5,699 bases of DNA from Deltaproteobacteria bacterium (GCA_019308645.1 JAFDHR010000167.1:1-5699); one strand, 5' to 3'; positions 1 to 5,699 are shown, counted from the first letter of the stretch. Made by a program: numbers and translations. Notes: generated by a model not told the origin, from the sequence alone.

Positions 1-24
1 CCTTAACTATAACTTAAGCTTAGT

Positions 25-103
25 TGTCGTTTCAAAATTGGGTAATATAGACAGAGCATATAACTCTAAGGTCAAGTTGCTATTACCCAATTTTGAAACG
101 ACA
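25..103. repeat. 79-bp element with 23-bp perfect inverted repeats
   Basis: Positions 25-47 and 81-103 are perfect reverse complements over 23 bp, with a 33-nt centre. The arms begin TGTCGTTTCAAAATTGGG on the plus strand. RNA from either strand would form a long stable hairpin. There is no coding potential and no obvious target duplication at the edges. It resembles a small non-autonomous palindromic element (MITE-like) or a strong intergenic hairpin. It directly abuts the composite hairpin element at 104-159, downstream of the acyl-CoA dehydrogenase gene. Confidence 0.8.
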
Positions 104-159
104 TGGTCCCGCTTAGCGGGATTAGAAGGGCATAACAAAAAAAGACACCCATGCCCTTC
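104..159 (-). repeat. Composite hairpin element, left copy
   Basis: Two stem-loops. GAAGGGCAT at 125-133 pairs with ATGCCCTTC at 151-159 around a 17-nt loop containing ACAAAAAAAGACA (135-147). TCCCGC at 107-112 pairs with GCGGGA at 116-121. Read on the minus strand the order is: stem with TGTCTTTTTTTGT in its loop, then ATGCCCTT, then a TCCCG...CGGGA hairpin, then CCATGT. The same order occurs at 5579-5664 on the plus strand. It lies just after the acyl-CoA dehydrogenase stop and could help end the transcript. The T run is in the loop and not after the stem, so it is not a standard intrinsic terminator. Confidence 0.6.
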
Positions 160-183
160 CTTAAATTATTGAGCATATACTAT

Positions 184-1329
184 TCATCCCAAAAGATTCT
201 TAGCCATTATGATCTTTTCAATCTCTGTTGTCCCCTCATAAATCTCTGTGATTTTAGCATCCCTAAAGAGCCTCTGAACTTTATATTCAGCGAGATACCC
301 ATATCCTCCATGCATCTGAAGGGCCATATCAGTGCATTTAACTGCCATCTGGCCACAGAATGATTTAGCGGCAGCGATAAGCTTTTGGTCAATCGTGCCT
401 AAATCAACTCTCCAGGCTGCTTCATATACCAGGTTTCTACCGGCCTGTATCCAGGAAAACATATCAGCTATCTTGAACTGAATGGACTGAAAAGAGGATA
501 AGGGGGCATTAAAGGCTGTCCTCTTTTTCACGTGCTTTATGCTTTCTTCCAGGGCAGCACGCGCTGTTCCAACTGCCTGGGCAGCCACAATAATCCTAAC
601 GAGATCAAAGAGATGCATAGCCTCAATAAACCCATCTCCCGATTTGCCTACAAGGTTGGAAGTAGGTACTCTGACATTGTTGAAGAAAAGTTCAGCAGTA
701 TCAGAGGCACGAATACCGAGTTTTCCGGTTAAATGATTTGCTTCAAATCCTTGGCGATCTGTCTCCACCATGATCATACTATGTCGTGCATGTCTGTTTG
801 GATTATCCGGATCGGTTTGAACAAAACAAATGAGATAGTCTGCCCGGTTTCCATTTGTAATAAACATCTTTGAGCCATTGATGATATATTCATCATCTTC
901 TCTCACGGCTGTTGTAAGGGTAGCACCTGCCAAATCGGATCCGGCATCCGGCTCAGTAAATGCAGCACCCATGACTGCTTCACCTTTTACCAGAGGTGGG
1001 AGATATTTCTTTTTTTGTTCCTCAGAGCCAAAGGCCTGTATGATTTCCGCCCCATAGGATGAAATAAGAATTGCGATAGCTATACCTGGATCAACAGCAG
1101 AAAACTCTTCAACTATCAGACAATACTCCAGTATACCCATGCCCGGCCCTTCATACTCCTCTTTGATAAATGTTCCCACAAAACCTAAATCCGCTGCCTT
1201 CTTAAAGATCGTCTCATCAAAGGTCTCATCCCTGTCAAATTCTTCTGCTCTATCTGGAAATTCCCCTTCAGCAAACTCTTTGGCCGCATTCACTATATCC
1301 TTTTGTTCTTTGCTTAGCTCAAAATCCAT
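184..1329 (-). CDS. Acyl-CoA dehydrogenase, SCAD/MCAD-like
   Basis: FAD-dependent acyl-CoA dehydrogenase, which introduces the alpha,beta double bond into an acyl-CoA and hands the electrons to electron-transfer flavoprotein. The 381 residues are full family length. Visible motifs: the first family signature AFTEPDAGSD at 123-132; the second around QMHGGYGY at 338-345, running through R356-D357; and IYEGTTEI at 363-370, where E365 sits at the catalytic-base position of short/medium-chain enzymes. R245 (FDLVRI) and the FAD-contact motif RTAFNAPL at 270-277 are present, the latter with N274 where Gly is usual. The ATG lies 5 nt after the etfA stop, with an AAAGGA-type Shine-Dalgarno inside the etfA end, so it is co-transcribed as the last gene. 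It is cytoplasmic. Chain length or aromatic/alicyclic specificity cannot be read from the sequence; E365 argues against the isovaleryl/long-chain type, whose base lies elsewhere. Confidence 0.96.
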   Translation of the reverse strand: MDFELSKEQKDIVNAAKEFAEGEFPDRAEEFDRDETFDETIFKKAADLGFVGTFIKEEYEGPGMGILEYCLIVEEFSAVDPGIAIAILISSYGAEIIQAFGSEEQKKKYLPPLVKGEAVMGAAFTEPDAGSDLAGATLTTAVREDDEYIINGSKMFITNGNRADYLICFVQTDPDNPNRHARHSMIMVETDRQGFEANHLTGKLGIRASDTAELFFNNVRVPTSNLVGKSGDGFIEAMHLFDLVRIIVAAQAVGTARAALEESIKHVKKRTAFNAPLSSFQSIQFKIADMFSWIQAGRNLVYEAAWRVDLGTIDQKLIAAAKSFCGQMAVKCTDMALQMHGGYGYLAEYKVQRLFRDAKITEIYEGTTEIEKIIMAKNLLG

Positions 1330-1334
1330 TCCTA

Positions 1335-2315
1335 TTATCCTTTCTTTACTTCCAGTACCTTATTTTTTAGAACAGGAACAATTTTAAATAGGTCATCAAC
1401 AATACCATAATCAGCAGTCCTGAAAATAGGGGCCTTTGGATCTTTATTTACCGCGATGATTACACCTGCCCCACTGGTCCCGGCCATATGCTGGAAGGCC
1501 CCACTTATGCCAACTGCTATATAGACCTTAGGGCTGACTGATTTACCAGAGGTCCCAACCTGTAAATATTTGGGCAACCAGTTTTTATCAACAATAGGTC
1601 TGGAACAGGAAACAACTCCACCAAGAGCTTCAGCGAGTTCTTTGATAAGAGAGATATTTTCTTCTTCTCCGATGCCCCTCCCAACAGAAATAAGTAGGTC
1701 TGCCTGTGTTATATCCACATCACCGGCTGCTGTTTCAACAAATTCTATAAAACTCTTTTTCATCGGTATGTCTGTGAGAGAATAGTCTTGCTGAATTATT
1801 TCAGCTTTCCTGTCACCGATTTTATCTTTGGGAAATACACCTGCTCGTATGGTAATGAGACATCCTTCAGATTCGGCAAAGGAAATATTGGTAAAAATCT
1901 TTCCATTAAATACCTGCCTCTGGGCAATAAATGTATCGTCTTTAGGTATAATATCTATGCAGTCAGTAGCCAACGGGAGGCCAGTCTTGACAGAAAGACA
2001 GGGAGCAAGCTCCATCCCCCATGATGTATTGCCAATAAGGGTAAGTGCTGGTTTTGACTCATCAATCAATGTATATATGATCTCTTTATAGATATCTGCA
2101 TTAAAATTTTTGAGCCTCTCATCATCAAATACAATTATTTTATCAGCCCTGTCAGAGATATTTTCAGCAATAGAGTTCACGCCATGGCCAAGAATAATGG
2201 CGGTAACGGTATGTGATAGCTTTTGAGCAAGCTCACCAGCCTTCCATAGCATCTCAAAGGTTATATCCCTTGTCTCACCAAGTCTATGTTCAACAATAAC
2301 AAATATTTCGCTCAT
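1335..2315 (-). CDS. etfA: Electron transfer flavoprotein subunit alpha
   Basis: Alpha subunit of the soluble ETF heterodimer, which binds FAD and carries electrons from acyl-CoA dehydrogenases to a quinone reductase. It has 326 residues, normal for the family. The N-terminal half (1-190) is the adenine-nucleotide-hydrolase-like domain. The C-terminal FAD domain (about 205-326) shows VGRGIG at 211-216, CSRPIVDKNWLP at 237-248, VGTSGKSVSP at 253-262, and the ETF-alpha signature from VYIAVGISGAFQH (264-276) to AVN (288-290), followed by KDPKAPIF and ADYGIVDDLF. The usual G-Q-T-G-K-T stretch reads G-T-S-G-K-S, which keeps small hydroxyl residues near the flavin. The start ATG overlaps the etfB TAA by one base (TAATG), with GGAG 10 nt upstream, so translation is probably coupled to etfB. 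The close link to a membrane Fe-S oxidoreductase suggests a partner of that enzyme, not a general housekeeping ETF. Confidence 0.97.
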   Translation of the reverse strand: MSEIFVIVEHRLGETRDITFEMLWKAGELAQKLSHTVTAIILGHGVNSIAENISDRADKIIVFDDERLKNFNADIYKEIIYTLIDESKPALTLIGNTSWGMELAPCLSVKTGLPLATDCIDIIPKDDTFIAQRQVFNGKIFTNISFAESEGCLITIRAGVFPKDKIGDRKAEIIQQDYSLTDIPMKKSFIEFVETAAGDVDITQADLLISVGRGIGEEENISLIKELAEALGGVVSCSRPIVDKNWLPKYLQVGTSGKSVSPKVYIAVGISGAFQHMAGTSGAGVIIAVNKDPKAPIFRTADYGIVDDLFKIVPVLKNKVLEVKKG

Positions 2316-3097
2316 TATTCCATCACTCCTTTCTTTGTTAGGATTTCAATAAAATCAGAAGCGATTGTGTCTGGGTCTCCGCTTAGCATCTGAGCTCCTT
2401 CAGTTTCTGGTGGCAGATAGACCTCTTCAACAATGGTCCTGGGAGATAGCTCCTCATCAGATAAGCCTAAATCAGCAAGATTCATGATTTTTAGCTCTTT
2501 TTTAGCGGCCTTCCTGATACCCAGGATAGAGACATATCTCGGTTCGTTGATACCTGTCTGGATAGTCATTAAGGCAGGCAGCTCGACTACGGAGACTTCA
2601 CCAAGGCCACCTTCAAGCTCTGATGTCGTCCGGGCCTTTCCATCCTCTATTTCAATGGCGGTAACCATGCATGAATGATTGAGCTTTAACTCCTCCGCCA
2701 TCATCATGCCAACCACTCCACCGTTATCGTCATCAGCAAGCACTCCGGTAAATACGAGATCATGGGGTAAATCCTTTACAACACGGGCGAGAATCTTTGA
2801 GATTCCAAAGCTATCAAACCGACTCATATCGCCTGCTTCAACTCTGATAGCCCTGTCAGCACCCATAGCCAAAGATCTTCGTAAGACCTCCTCATCATCC
2901 TCGCTGCCTACTGTAATGGCTACAACTTCTCCACCGTATTTCTCTTTCAGGATGATAGCCTCTTCGATTGCGTAGTTATCCCAATCATTTAGAACAAATG
3001 CAAGCTGGTCTTGTTTAATCCCTTTTTTCTGCTCATCAATTACCAAATCTACCTCTTCAGTAAGAGGCACCCTTTTAACGCACACAACAATATCCAT
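2315..3097 (-). CDS. etfB: Electron transfer flavoprotein subunit beta
   Basis: Beta subunit of ETF, pairing with the alpha subunit encoded immediately downstream. It has 260 residues, normal for the family. Recognisable blocks: VCVKRVPLTEEV at 5-16; LNDWDNYAIEEAIILKEKYGG at 36-56 (the usual NPxDxxAxExA block, here with N-D-W-D); AMGADRAIRV at 77-86, part of the nucleotide site; TGVLADDDNGGVVGMMMAEEL at 117-137; and the ETF-beta region ending VELPALMTIQTGINEPRYVS (171-190) with the conserved NEPRY and following KAAKK (196-200). The start is set by GGAGGT seven nt before the ATG. It is the second gene of the cluster, separated from the upstream oxidoreductase by 191 nt that contain a palindromic repeat. 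I saw no strong promoter in that gap, so co-transcription through the repeat is likely but not proven. Whether this ETF is bifurcating cannot be decided here; no NADH-binding partner gene is present, and the neighbours favour a plain quinone-linked role. Confidence 0.97.
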   Translation of the reverse strand: MDIVVCVKRVPLTEEVDLVIDEQKKGIKQDQLAFVLNDWDNYAIEEAIILKEKYGGEVVAITVGSEDDEEVLRRSLAMGADRAIRVEAGDMSRFDSFGISKILARVVKDLPHDLVFTGVLADDDNGGVVGMMMAEELKLNHSCMVTAIEIEDGKARTTSELEGGLGEVSVVELPALMTIQTGINEPRYVSILGIRKAAKKELKIMNLADLGLSDEELSPRTIVEEVYLPPETEGAQMLSGDPDTIASDFIEILTKKGVME

Positions 3098-3144
3098 ACC
3101 CTACACCTCCAAATTAGTTGTTATCAAATAACATAATATGTAGA

Positions 3145-3253
3145 AGTTCAGCCACCAAGTCTCAAAGGCACAAAGAAATGATTATGTCTATTATTAAAAA
3201 TGATAAAAAATCATATAATAATCTTGGTGTCTTGGTGTCTTTGTGGCTGAACT
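3145..3253. repeat. Palindromic element with arms of three 8-nt units
   Basis: The outer arms AGTTCAGCCAC (3145-3155) and GTGGCTGAACT (3243-3253) pair perfectly over 11 bp. Inside, each arm is a run of 8-nt units. The left arm has CCACCAAG, TCTCAAAG, GCACAAAG (3152-3175). The right arm, read on the minus strand, has CCACAAAG, ACACCAAG, ACACCAAG (3246-3223). The centre folds again: 3190-3196 with 3216-3222, and ATGAT (3200-3204) with ATCAT (3210-3214). From memory, CACAAAG/CACCAAG-type unit repeats are common between genes in uncultured and deltaproteobacterial genomes. It fills most of the 191-nt spacer between the oxidoreductase and etfB, and may attenuate or process the operon mRNA. Confidence 0.75.
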
Positions 3254-3288
3254 ATTACCATAATATTTGCATTGCTCAGGTAGTGATT

Positions 3289-5331
3289 CTAAAGCGTTGA
3301 AATCAGAAGCTCTATCAAATCAACCACCTTCATCTGACCTTCTAATCCGCTTGTTTTGATAGCATCATCAAAATTGAGAAGACAAAAGGGGCACGCCGTA
3401 ACAATAACATTCGCGCCTGCTTCATGGGCCATGGCTACCCTTTTTTCACCCATTCTCATCTCTTCCTCCTCAATGTCATACCAGAGATTAATATCACCCC
3501 CACCACAGCAAAAGCTTCTATCCCTGTTTTTCTCCATCTCTACTATCTGGATATTAGGGATTGAGGCAAGGATCTTTCTTGGGGCCTCGTAGATATCATT
3601 ATGCCGTCCTAAATAACAGGGGTCATGGTAGGTATATATGCCTTCATTGTCAAGCGATTTAGCGGGCTTGAGTCGACCACTTTCGATAAGGGGAAGAAAA
3701 AATTCGGTGTAATGTTTTACAATTAGATTGTTAGGGTAATCGTTTTTCAGTGTATTAAAGGCATGGGGGTCTGTAGTAACAATCTCTTTGAATTTAACTG
3801 TCCTGAATGTTTCAATATTCTCTTCCACTAAAAATTGAAAGAGGCCTTCCTCACCGAGCCTTCTCACCTGATGGGCTGAATCCGATTCCCTGGGGCCAAG
3901 AATACCAAATGTTACCCCTGCTTTATTGAGGCCCTTGACAATAGCCATGGCTATCTGTTGTATCTGTGGATCAAAAGAGGCATAGCTGTCAACAAAATAG
4001 AGAACATCCACCTCATCTCCCTCTTCAAGTATCCTGACAGGGACATCATCTAACTCGTTGACCCAATCCGCCCTTTTACTGGGTGGTTTACCAAAGGGGT
4101 TGCCTGTTTTCTCAAATTTTAGCAGGGCATCCTGAAAATCCTTGGGAATCATACCCGACTCAACCATATATCTCCTTAAATCTATCATCTTATCAATATA
4201 TTCGATAAAGACCGGGCATTCCTCCTCGCAGGCTCCACAGGTAGTGCATGACCAGATTTCGTCAGGGGCGAGAACATTTCCTATCAGGGAAAGGTCCTTA
4301 GCTTGTGCGTCTGATTTTCCTTTAAAATTAAAGAGAGGCTTGCTTTGATAGGCATAATCCCTGATTTTTAGGGTAACTTCCATAGGTGATAAGGGCCGTC
4401 CAACTGTATTTGCAGGGCAGTTATCGGAACACCGGCCGCATTCGGTGCAGGTAAAAAAGTCAAGGATATGTTTCCAGGTAAAATCCTCTACCTTTTCCAC
4501 TCCTAAGGAATCGAGTTCCTCAATATTTTCGATATCCCATCGTGGGGGTTTTATAGAACCCTTTTTAAGTTTTCTAAAAAACACATTAAAGAGGGCTGTA
4601 ATGATATGAAAGTGTTTCCCAAGGGGGAGATAGTTGAGGAAAACCATCAGTGTCAGGATATGAAGCCAGTAATTCCACAGGGAAATCGATTTTAACGTAT
4701 CTTGACTGAGACCTTGAAAGAGATATGCAGCAATATTTGCACCAGCCAGCCAGAAGGCACTTTTTTCTCCAAGTAGAATTCCACTTCCATCAATAGCCAT
4801 ATCGGTTACCATTAAAAAACTAATCAGGCCAAGCACCAGATAGGCATGAAATTTGTGGGCCTTTCCATGCTTAAATTCATATCTGGAAGGTCTCGATATA
4901 GCTCGGCGTAATATCGCTGCAATACAGGCAAAAAGGACGATAATTTCGAATATATCTTTAAAGAAATGATAAAACTCCCCTATGGAGCCTCCCATAAAGG
5001 GAAAAACAAATTCAGCCTTTATTCCAAGCCCATAGAGGGTTATTGACCGTAGGGCAAGTATAACAAAGCCCCAAAAGATCATAATATGTAATATACCAAT
5101 CCAGAGATAGCGAGGCTGCCGCCACTGGAAAATACCGTAGATAATGAGGTCATAGAATCTCTGCCATAATGAATTAAATCGAAGATCCGGTTTTGCAGAT
5201 TGCAATAATAGATATCTTTTGTAGATAATATAAAAAAAGAGGGCAAGGCCAGCTATTAAAATGAACAGTGTAATAAAAGAACCAGGTATACCCAGATAAT
5301 GCTCAAGTGCAGGTTGAATTTTGTGATGCAT
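3289..5331 (-). CDS. Membrane Fe-S oxidoreductase, EMO/EtfD-type ETF:menaquinone oxidoreductase
   Basis: Probable inner-membrane enzyme that takes electrons from reduced ETF to menaquinone. The 680 residues run as follows. A NarI-like membrane domain has about six helices (roughly 17-38, 76-98, 120-141, 160-181, 190-208, 217-250); H82, H122, H162, H224, H240 and H242 lie in or near them and are candidate heme b ligands. Two CxxCxxCxxxCP [4Fe-4S] sites follow: C295, C298, C301, C305 and C362, C365, C368, C372. Next comes a first CCG-type (DUF224) region, about 440-555, that lacks the expected cysteines. Last is a complete C-terminal CCG domain: HDPCYLGR 569-576 (C572), C608-C609-G-G-G and C647-P-F-C650. 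The start has AAGGAGG five nt upstream and is preceded by a promoter. As the first gene of an etfBA-acd cluster it matches anaerobe loci where this family replaces classical ETF-QO. Function is inferred from family and context. The symbols etfD/emo are used for relatives but are not assigned here. Confidence 0.9.
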   Translation of the reverse strand: MHHKIQPALEHYLGIPGSFITLFILIAGLALFFYIIYKRYLLLQSAKPDLRFNSLWQRFYDLIIYGIFQWRQPRYLWIGILHIMIFWGFVILALRSITLYGLGIKAEFVFPFMGGSIGEFYHFFKDIFEIIVLFACIAAILRRAISRPSRYEFKHGKAHKFHAYLVLGLISFLMVTDMAIDGSGILLGEKSAFWLAGANIAAYLFQGLSQDTLKSISLWNYWLHILTLMVFLNYLPLGKHFHIITALFNVFFRKLKKGSIKPPRWDIENIEELDSLGVEKVEDFTWKHILDFFTCTECGRCSDNCPANTVGRPLSPMEVTLKIRDYAYQSKPLFNFKGKSDAQAKDLSLIGNVLAPDEIWSCTTCGACEEECPVFIEYIDKMIDLRRYMVESGMIPKDFQDALLKFEKTGNPFGKPPSKRADWVNELDDVPVRILEEGDEVDVLYFVDSYASFDPQIQQIAMAIVKGLNKAGVTFGILGPRESDSAHQVRRLGEEGLFQFLVEENIETFRTVKFKEIVTTDPHAFNTLKNDYPNNLIVKHYTEFFLPLIESGRLKPAKSLDNEGIYTYHDPCYLGRHNDIYEAPRKILASIPNIQIVEMEKNRDRSFCCGGGDINLWYDIEEEEMRMGEKRVAMAHEAGANVIVTACPFCLLNFDDAIKTSGLEGQMKVVDLIELLISTL

Positions 5332-5388
5332 CTTTTCCTCCTTACAAAACAGATAAAAGGGAAGACGTAATTATGAATGACGATTCAT

Positions 5389-5417
5389 TTAATATCATAA
5401 GCTCCTATGGTGGTCAA
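5389..5417 (-). promoter_or_regulatory. Predicted sigma70-type promoter of the four-gene operon
   Basis: On the minus strand TTGACC (complement of 5412-5417) is followed after exactly 17 nt by TATTAA (complement of 5389-5394). This matches the -35 consensus at 5 of 6 positions and the -10 at 4 of 6. Transcription would begin near 5382 and leave a leader of about 50 nt before the oxidoreductase ATG at 5331, which has its own strong Shine-Dalgarno. It is the best promoter I found upstream of the cluster, but the spacer is AT-rich and chance matches are possible. Confidence 0.5.
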
Positions 5418-5454
5418 GGTCTTTTGAATCTATAAAGTTTTGGAAATGACCACC
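5409..5454. promoter_or_regulatory. Inverted repeat GGTGGTCA...TGACCACC, possible operator
   Basis: GGTGGTCA at 5409-5416 and TGACCACC at 5447-5454 are perfect 8-nt inverted copies separated by 30 nt. The copy nearer the gene overlaps the predicted -35 hexamer, and the distal copy lies upstream of it. Spaced half-sites covering a -35 box would suit a repressor or activator of acyl-CoA metabolism. No regulator gene is visible in the window, and an 8-nt pair in an AT-rich spacer can also arise by chance. Confidence 0.3.
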
Positions 5455-5481
5455 TTCACGGATGAGAGAAAAATTTTTTGT

Positions 5482-5510
5482 TTTACCAATGATTTTTATT
5501 AGGTTATAAT
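5482..5510 (+). promoter_or_regulatory. Possible divergent (rightward) promoter
   Basis: TATAAT at 5505-5510 is a perfect -10 box. TTTACC at 5482-5487 lies exactly 17 nt upstream and matches 4 of 6 bases of the -35 consensus. It points away from the operon. Nothing that looks like a gene follows within the window; transcription would run into the imperfect hairpin at 5530-5550 and the hairpin element from 5579. AT-rich DNA readily yields such matches, so this is weak. Confidence 0.2.
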
Positions 5511-5529
5511 ATATCTATTCAGCGAATGA

Positions 5530-5550
5530 CCCCGACGCTTCGCTTCAGGG
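5530..5550. repeat. Imperfect hairpin in the upstream spacer
   Basis: CCCCGACGC (5530-5538) can pair with GCTTCAGGG (5542-5550) around a TTC loop; seven of nine positions pair. It is a GC-rich island in otherwise AT-rich DNA, upstream of the operon promoter. There is no T tract on the minus-strand side, and on the plus side only TTATATAT follows. It could be a weak rightward terminator or a decayed intergenic repeat. Confidence 0.35.
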
Positions 5551-5578
5551 TTATATATGAAAGAAACTGTGTGATTGA

Positions 5579-5664
5579 GCATGGAGATGTCTTTTTTTGT
5601 CTCATGCCCTATAAGTAATGCACAGGCAGACCCCGATAAATCCCGATAAATCGGGACCGCCATG
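5579..5664 (+). repeat. Composite hairpin element, right copy
   Basis: GCATGGAGA (5579-5587) pairs with TCTCATGC (5600-5607), with one bulged G, around a loop carrying TGTCTTTTTTTGT (5588-5600). Then come ATGCCCT, a spacer, the hairpin TCCCGAT-AA-ATCGGGA (5641-5656), and CCGCCATGT. This is the same arrangement as the element at 104-159 but on the opposite strand, with 13 identical bases in the loop. In this copy the second hairpin is preceded by an extra CCCGATAAAT unit. Both copies point away from the operon. Confidence 0.6.
5632..5656. repeat. Tandem CCCGATAAAT duplication within a palindrome
   Basis: The 10-mer CCCGATAAAT occurs twice in direct contact (5632-5641 and 5642-5651). The second copy continues into CGGGA to make a palindrome with 7-bp arms at 5641-5656. 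Palindromes of the type CCCGATAAATCGGG recur between genes in many environmental bacterial genomes (recalled, not checked). The duplication looks like slippage or unit expansion inside the right composite element. Confidence 0.6.
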
Positions 5665-5699
5665 TTGCATAATAGTCAAATCCGCGTTGCGCGTGTGCC

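Larger units (their letters stand above)
5332..5699. other. Gene-free upstream region
   Basis: This 368-nt stretch has no convincing coding sequence on either strand. From the gene outward it holds the Shine-Dalgarno AAGGAGG (complement of 5337-5343), the predicted operon promoter with its flanking 8-nt inverted repeat, an AT-rich segment (5461-5520) with a possible rightward -10 box, an imperfect hairpin, and the right composite repeat. In 5665-5699 I see nothing recognisable. Confidence 0.7.

Noticed and set aside
18..116. GCTTAG at 18-23 and 111-116 as a target-site duplication around the 23-bp inverted repeat
   Set aside because: The copies are not flush with the repeat ends (1 nt left, 7 nt right) and the second lies inside the neighbouring hairpin; a 6-nt match is easily chance.
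125..159. Standard Rho-independent terminator for the operon
   Set aside because: The stem is good, but the T run lies in the loop and neither strand has a T tract directly after the stem, so it is reported only as a hairpin repeat.
3152..3246. CRISPR-like array
   Set aside because: Units are 8 nt, directly adjacent with no spacers, and arranged as an inverted pair.
3098..3288. Separate promoter for etfBA-acd
   Set aside because: TATTAT-like -10 matches occur in the AT-rich spacer, but none has a credible -35 at 16-18 nt.
3118..3300. 60-codon plus-strand open frame over the emo-etfB spacer
   Set aside because: It is a translation of the 8-nt-unit palindrome and its flanks, with no Shine-Dalgarno and low-complexity content; such repeats often give spurious peptides.
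5557..5574. Five-codon ATG...TGA frame after the possible rightward promoter
   Set aside because: Too short to support, no clear ribosome site, and no downstream gene in view for it to act as a leader peptide.

Overview
The window carries one leftward (minus-strand) gene cluster of four genes that together form an acyl-CoA oxidation electron route. In transcription order these are: a 680-residue membrane-anchored iron-sulfur oxidoreductase of the EMO/EtfD type (complement 3289-5331), electron-transfer flavoprotein beta (etfB, complement 2315-3097), electron-transfer flavoprotein alpha (etfA, complement 1335-2315) and an acyl-CoA dehydrogenase (complement 184-1329). All four ORFs are intact and all have a plausible Shine-Dalgarno sequence.

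How the genes work together (inference from family knowledge): the dehydrogenase makes the 2,3-double bond in an acyl-CoA and passes electrons through its FAD to EtfAB. EtfAB docks on the membrane protein, whose two [4Fe-4S] clusters, CCG domain and NarI-like membrane helices would pass electrons to menaquinone. This arrangement is typical of anaerobes that oxidise fatty or aromatic acids, notably syntrophic and sulfate- or metal-reducing Desulfobacterota (former Deltaproteobacteria). Moderate GC content and repeat-rich AT-rich spacers fit such an organism or a related uncultured lineage, but the sequence does not fix the taxon.

Layout. 1-183: no gene; a 23-bp perfect inverted repeat and a composite two-hairpin element. 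184-3097: acd, etfA and etfB, almost gapless (5-nt gap and 1-nt overlap). 3098-3288: a 191-nt spacer filled mostly by a palindromic element built of 8-nt units. 3289-5331: the oxidoreductase. 5332-5699: no gene; a good sigma70-like promoter for the operon overlapped by an inverted repeat, a possible divergent promoter, and a second copy of the composite hairpin element, inverted relative to the one at the left end.

No wholly new system is evident. The points most worth a second look are the oxidoreductase's first CCG domain, which has lost the cysteines usual for the family, the pair of related composite hairpin elements that bracket the operon in opposite orientation, and the 8-nt-unit palindrome that splits the operon between the oxidoreductase and etfB.
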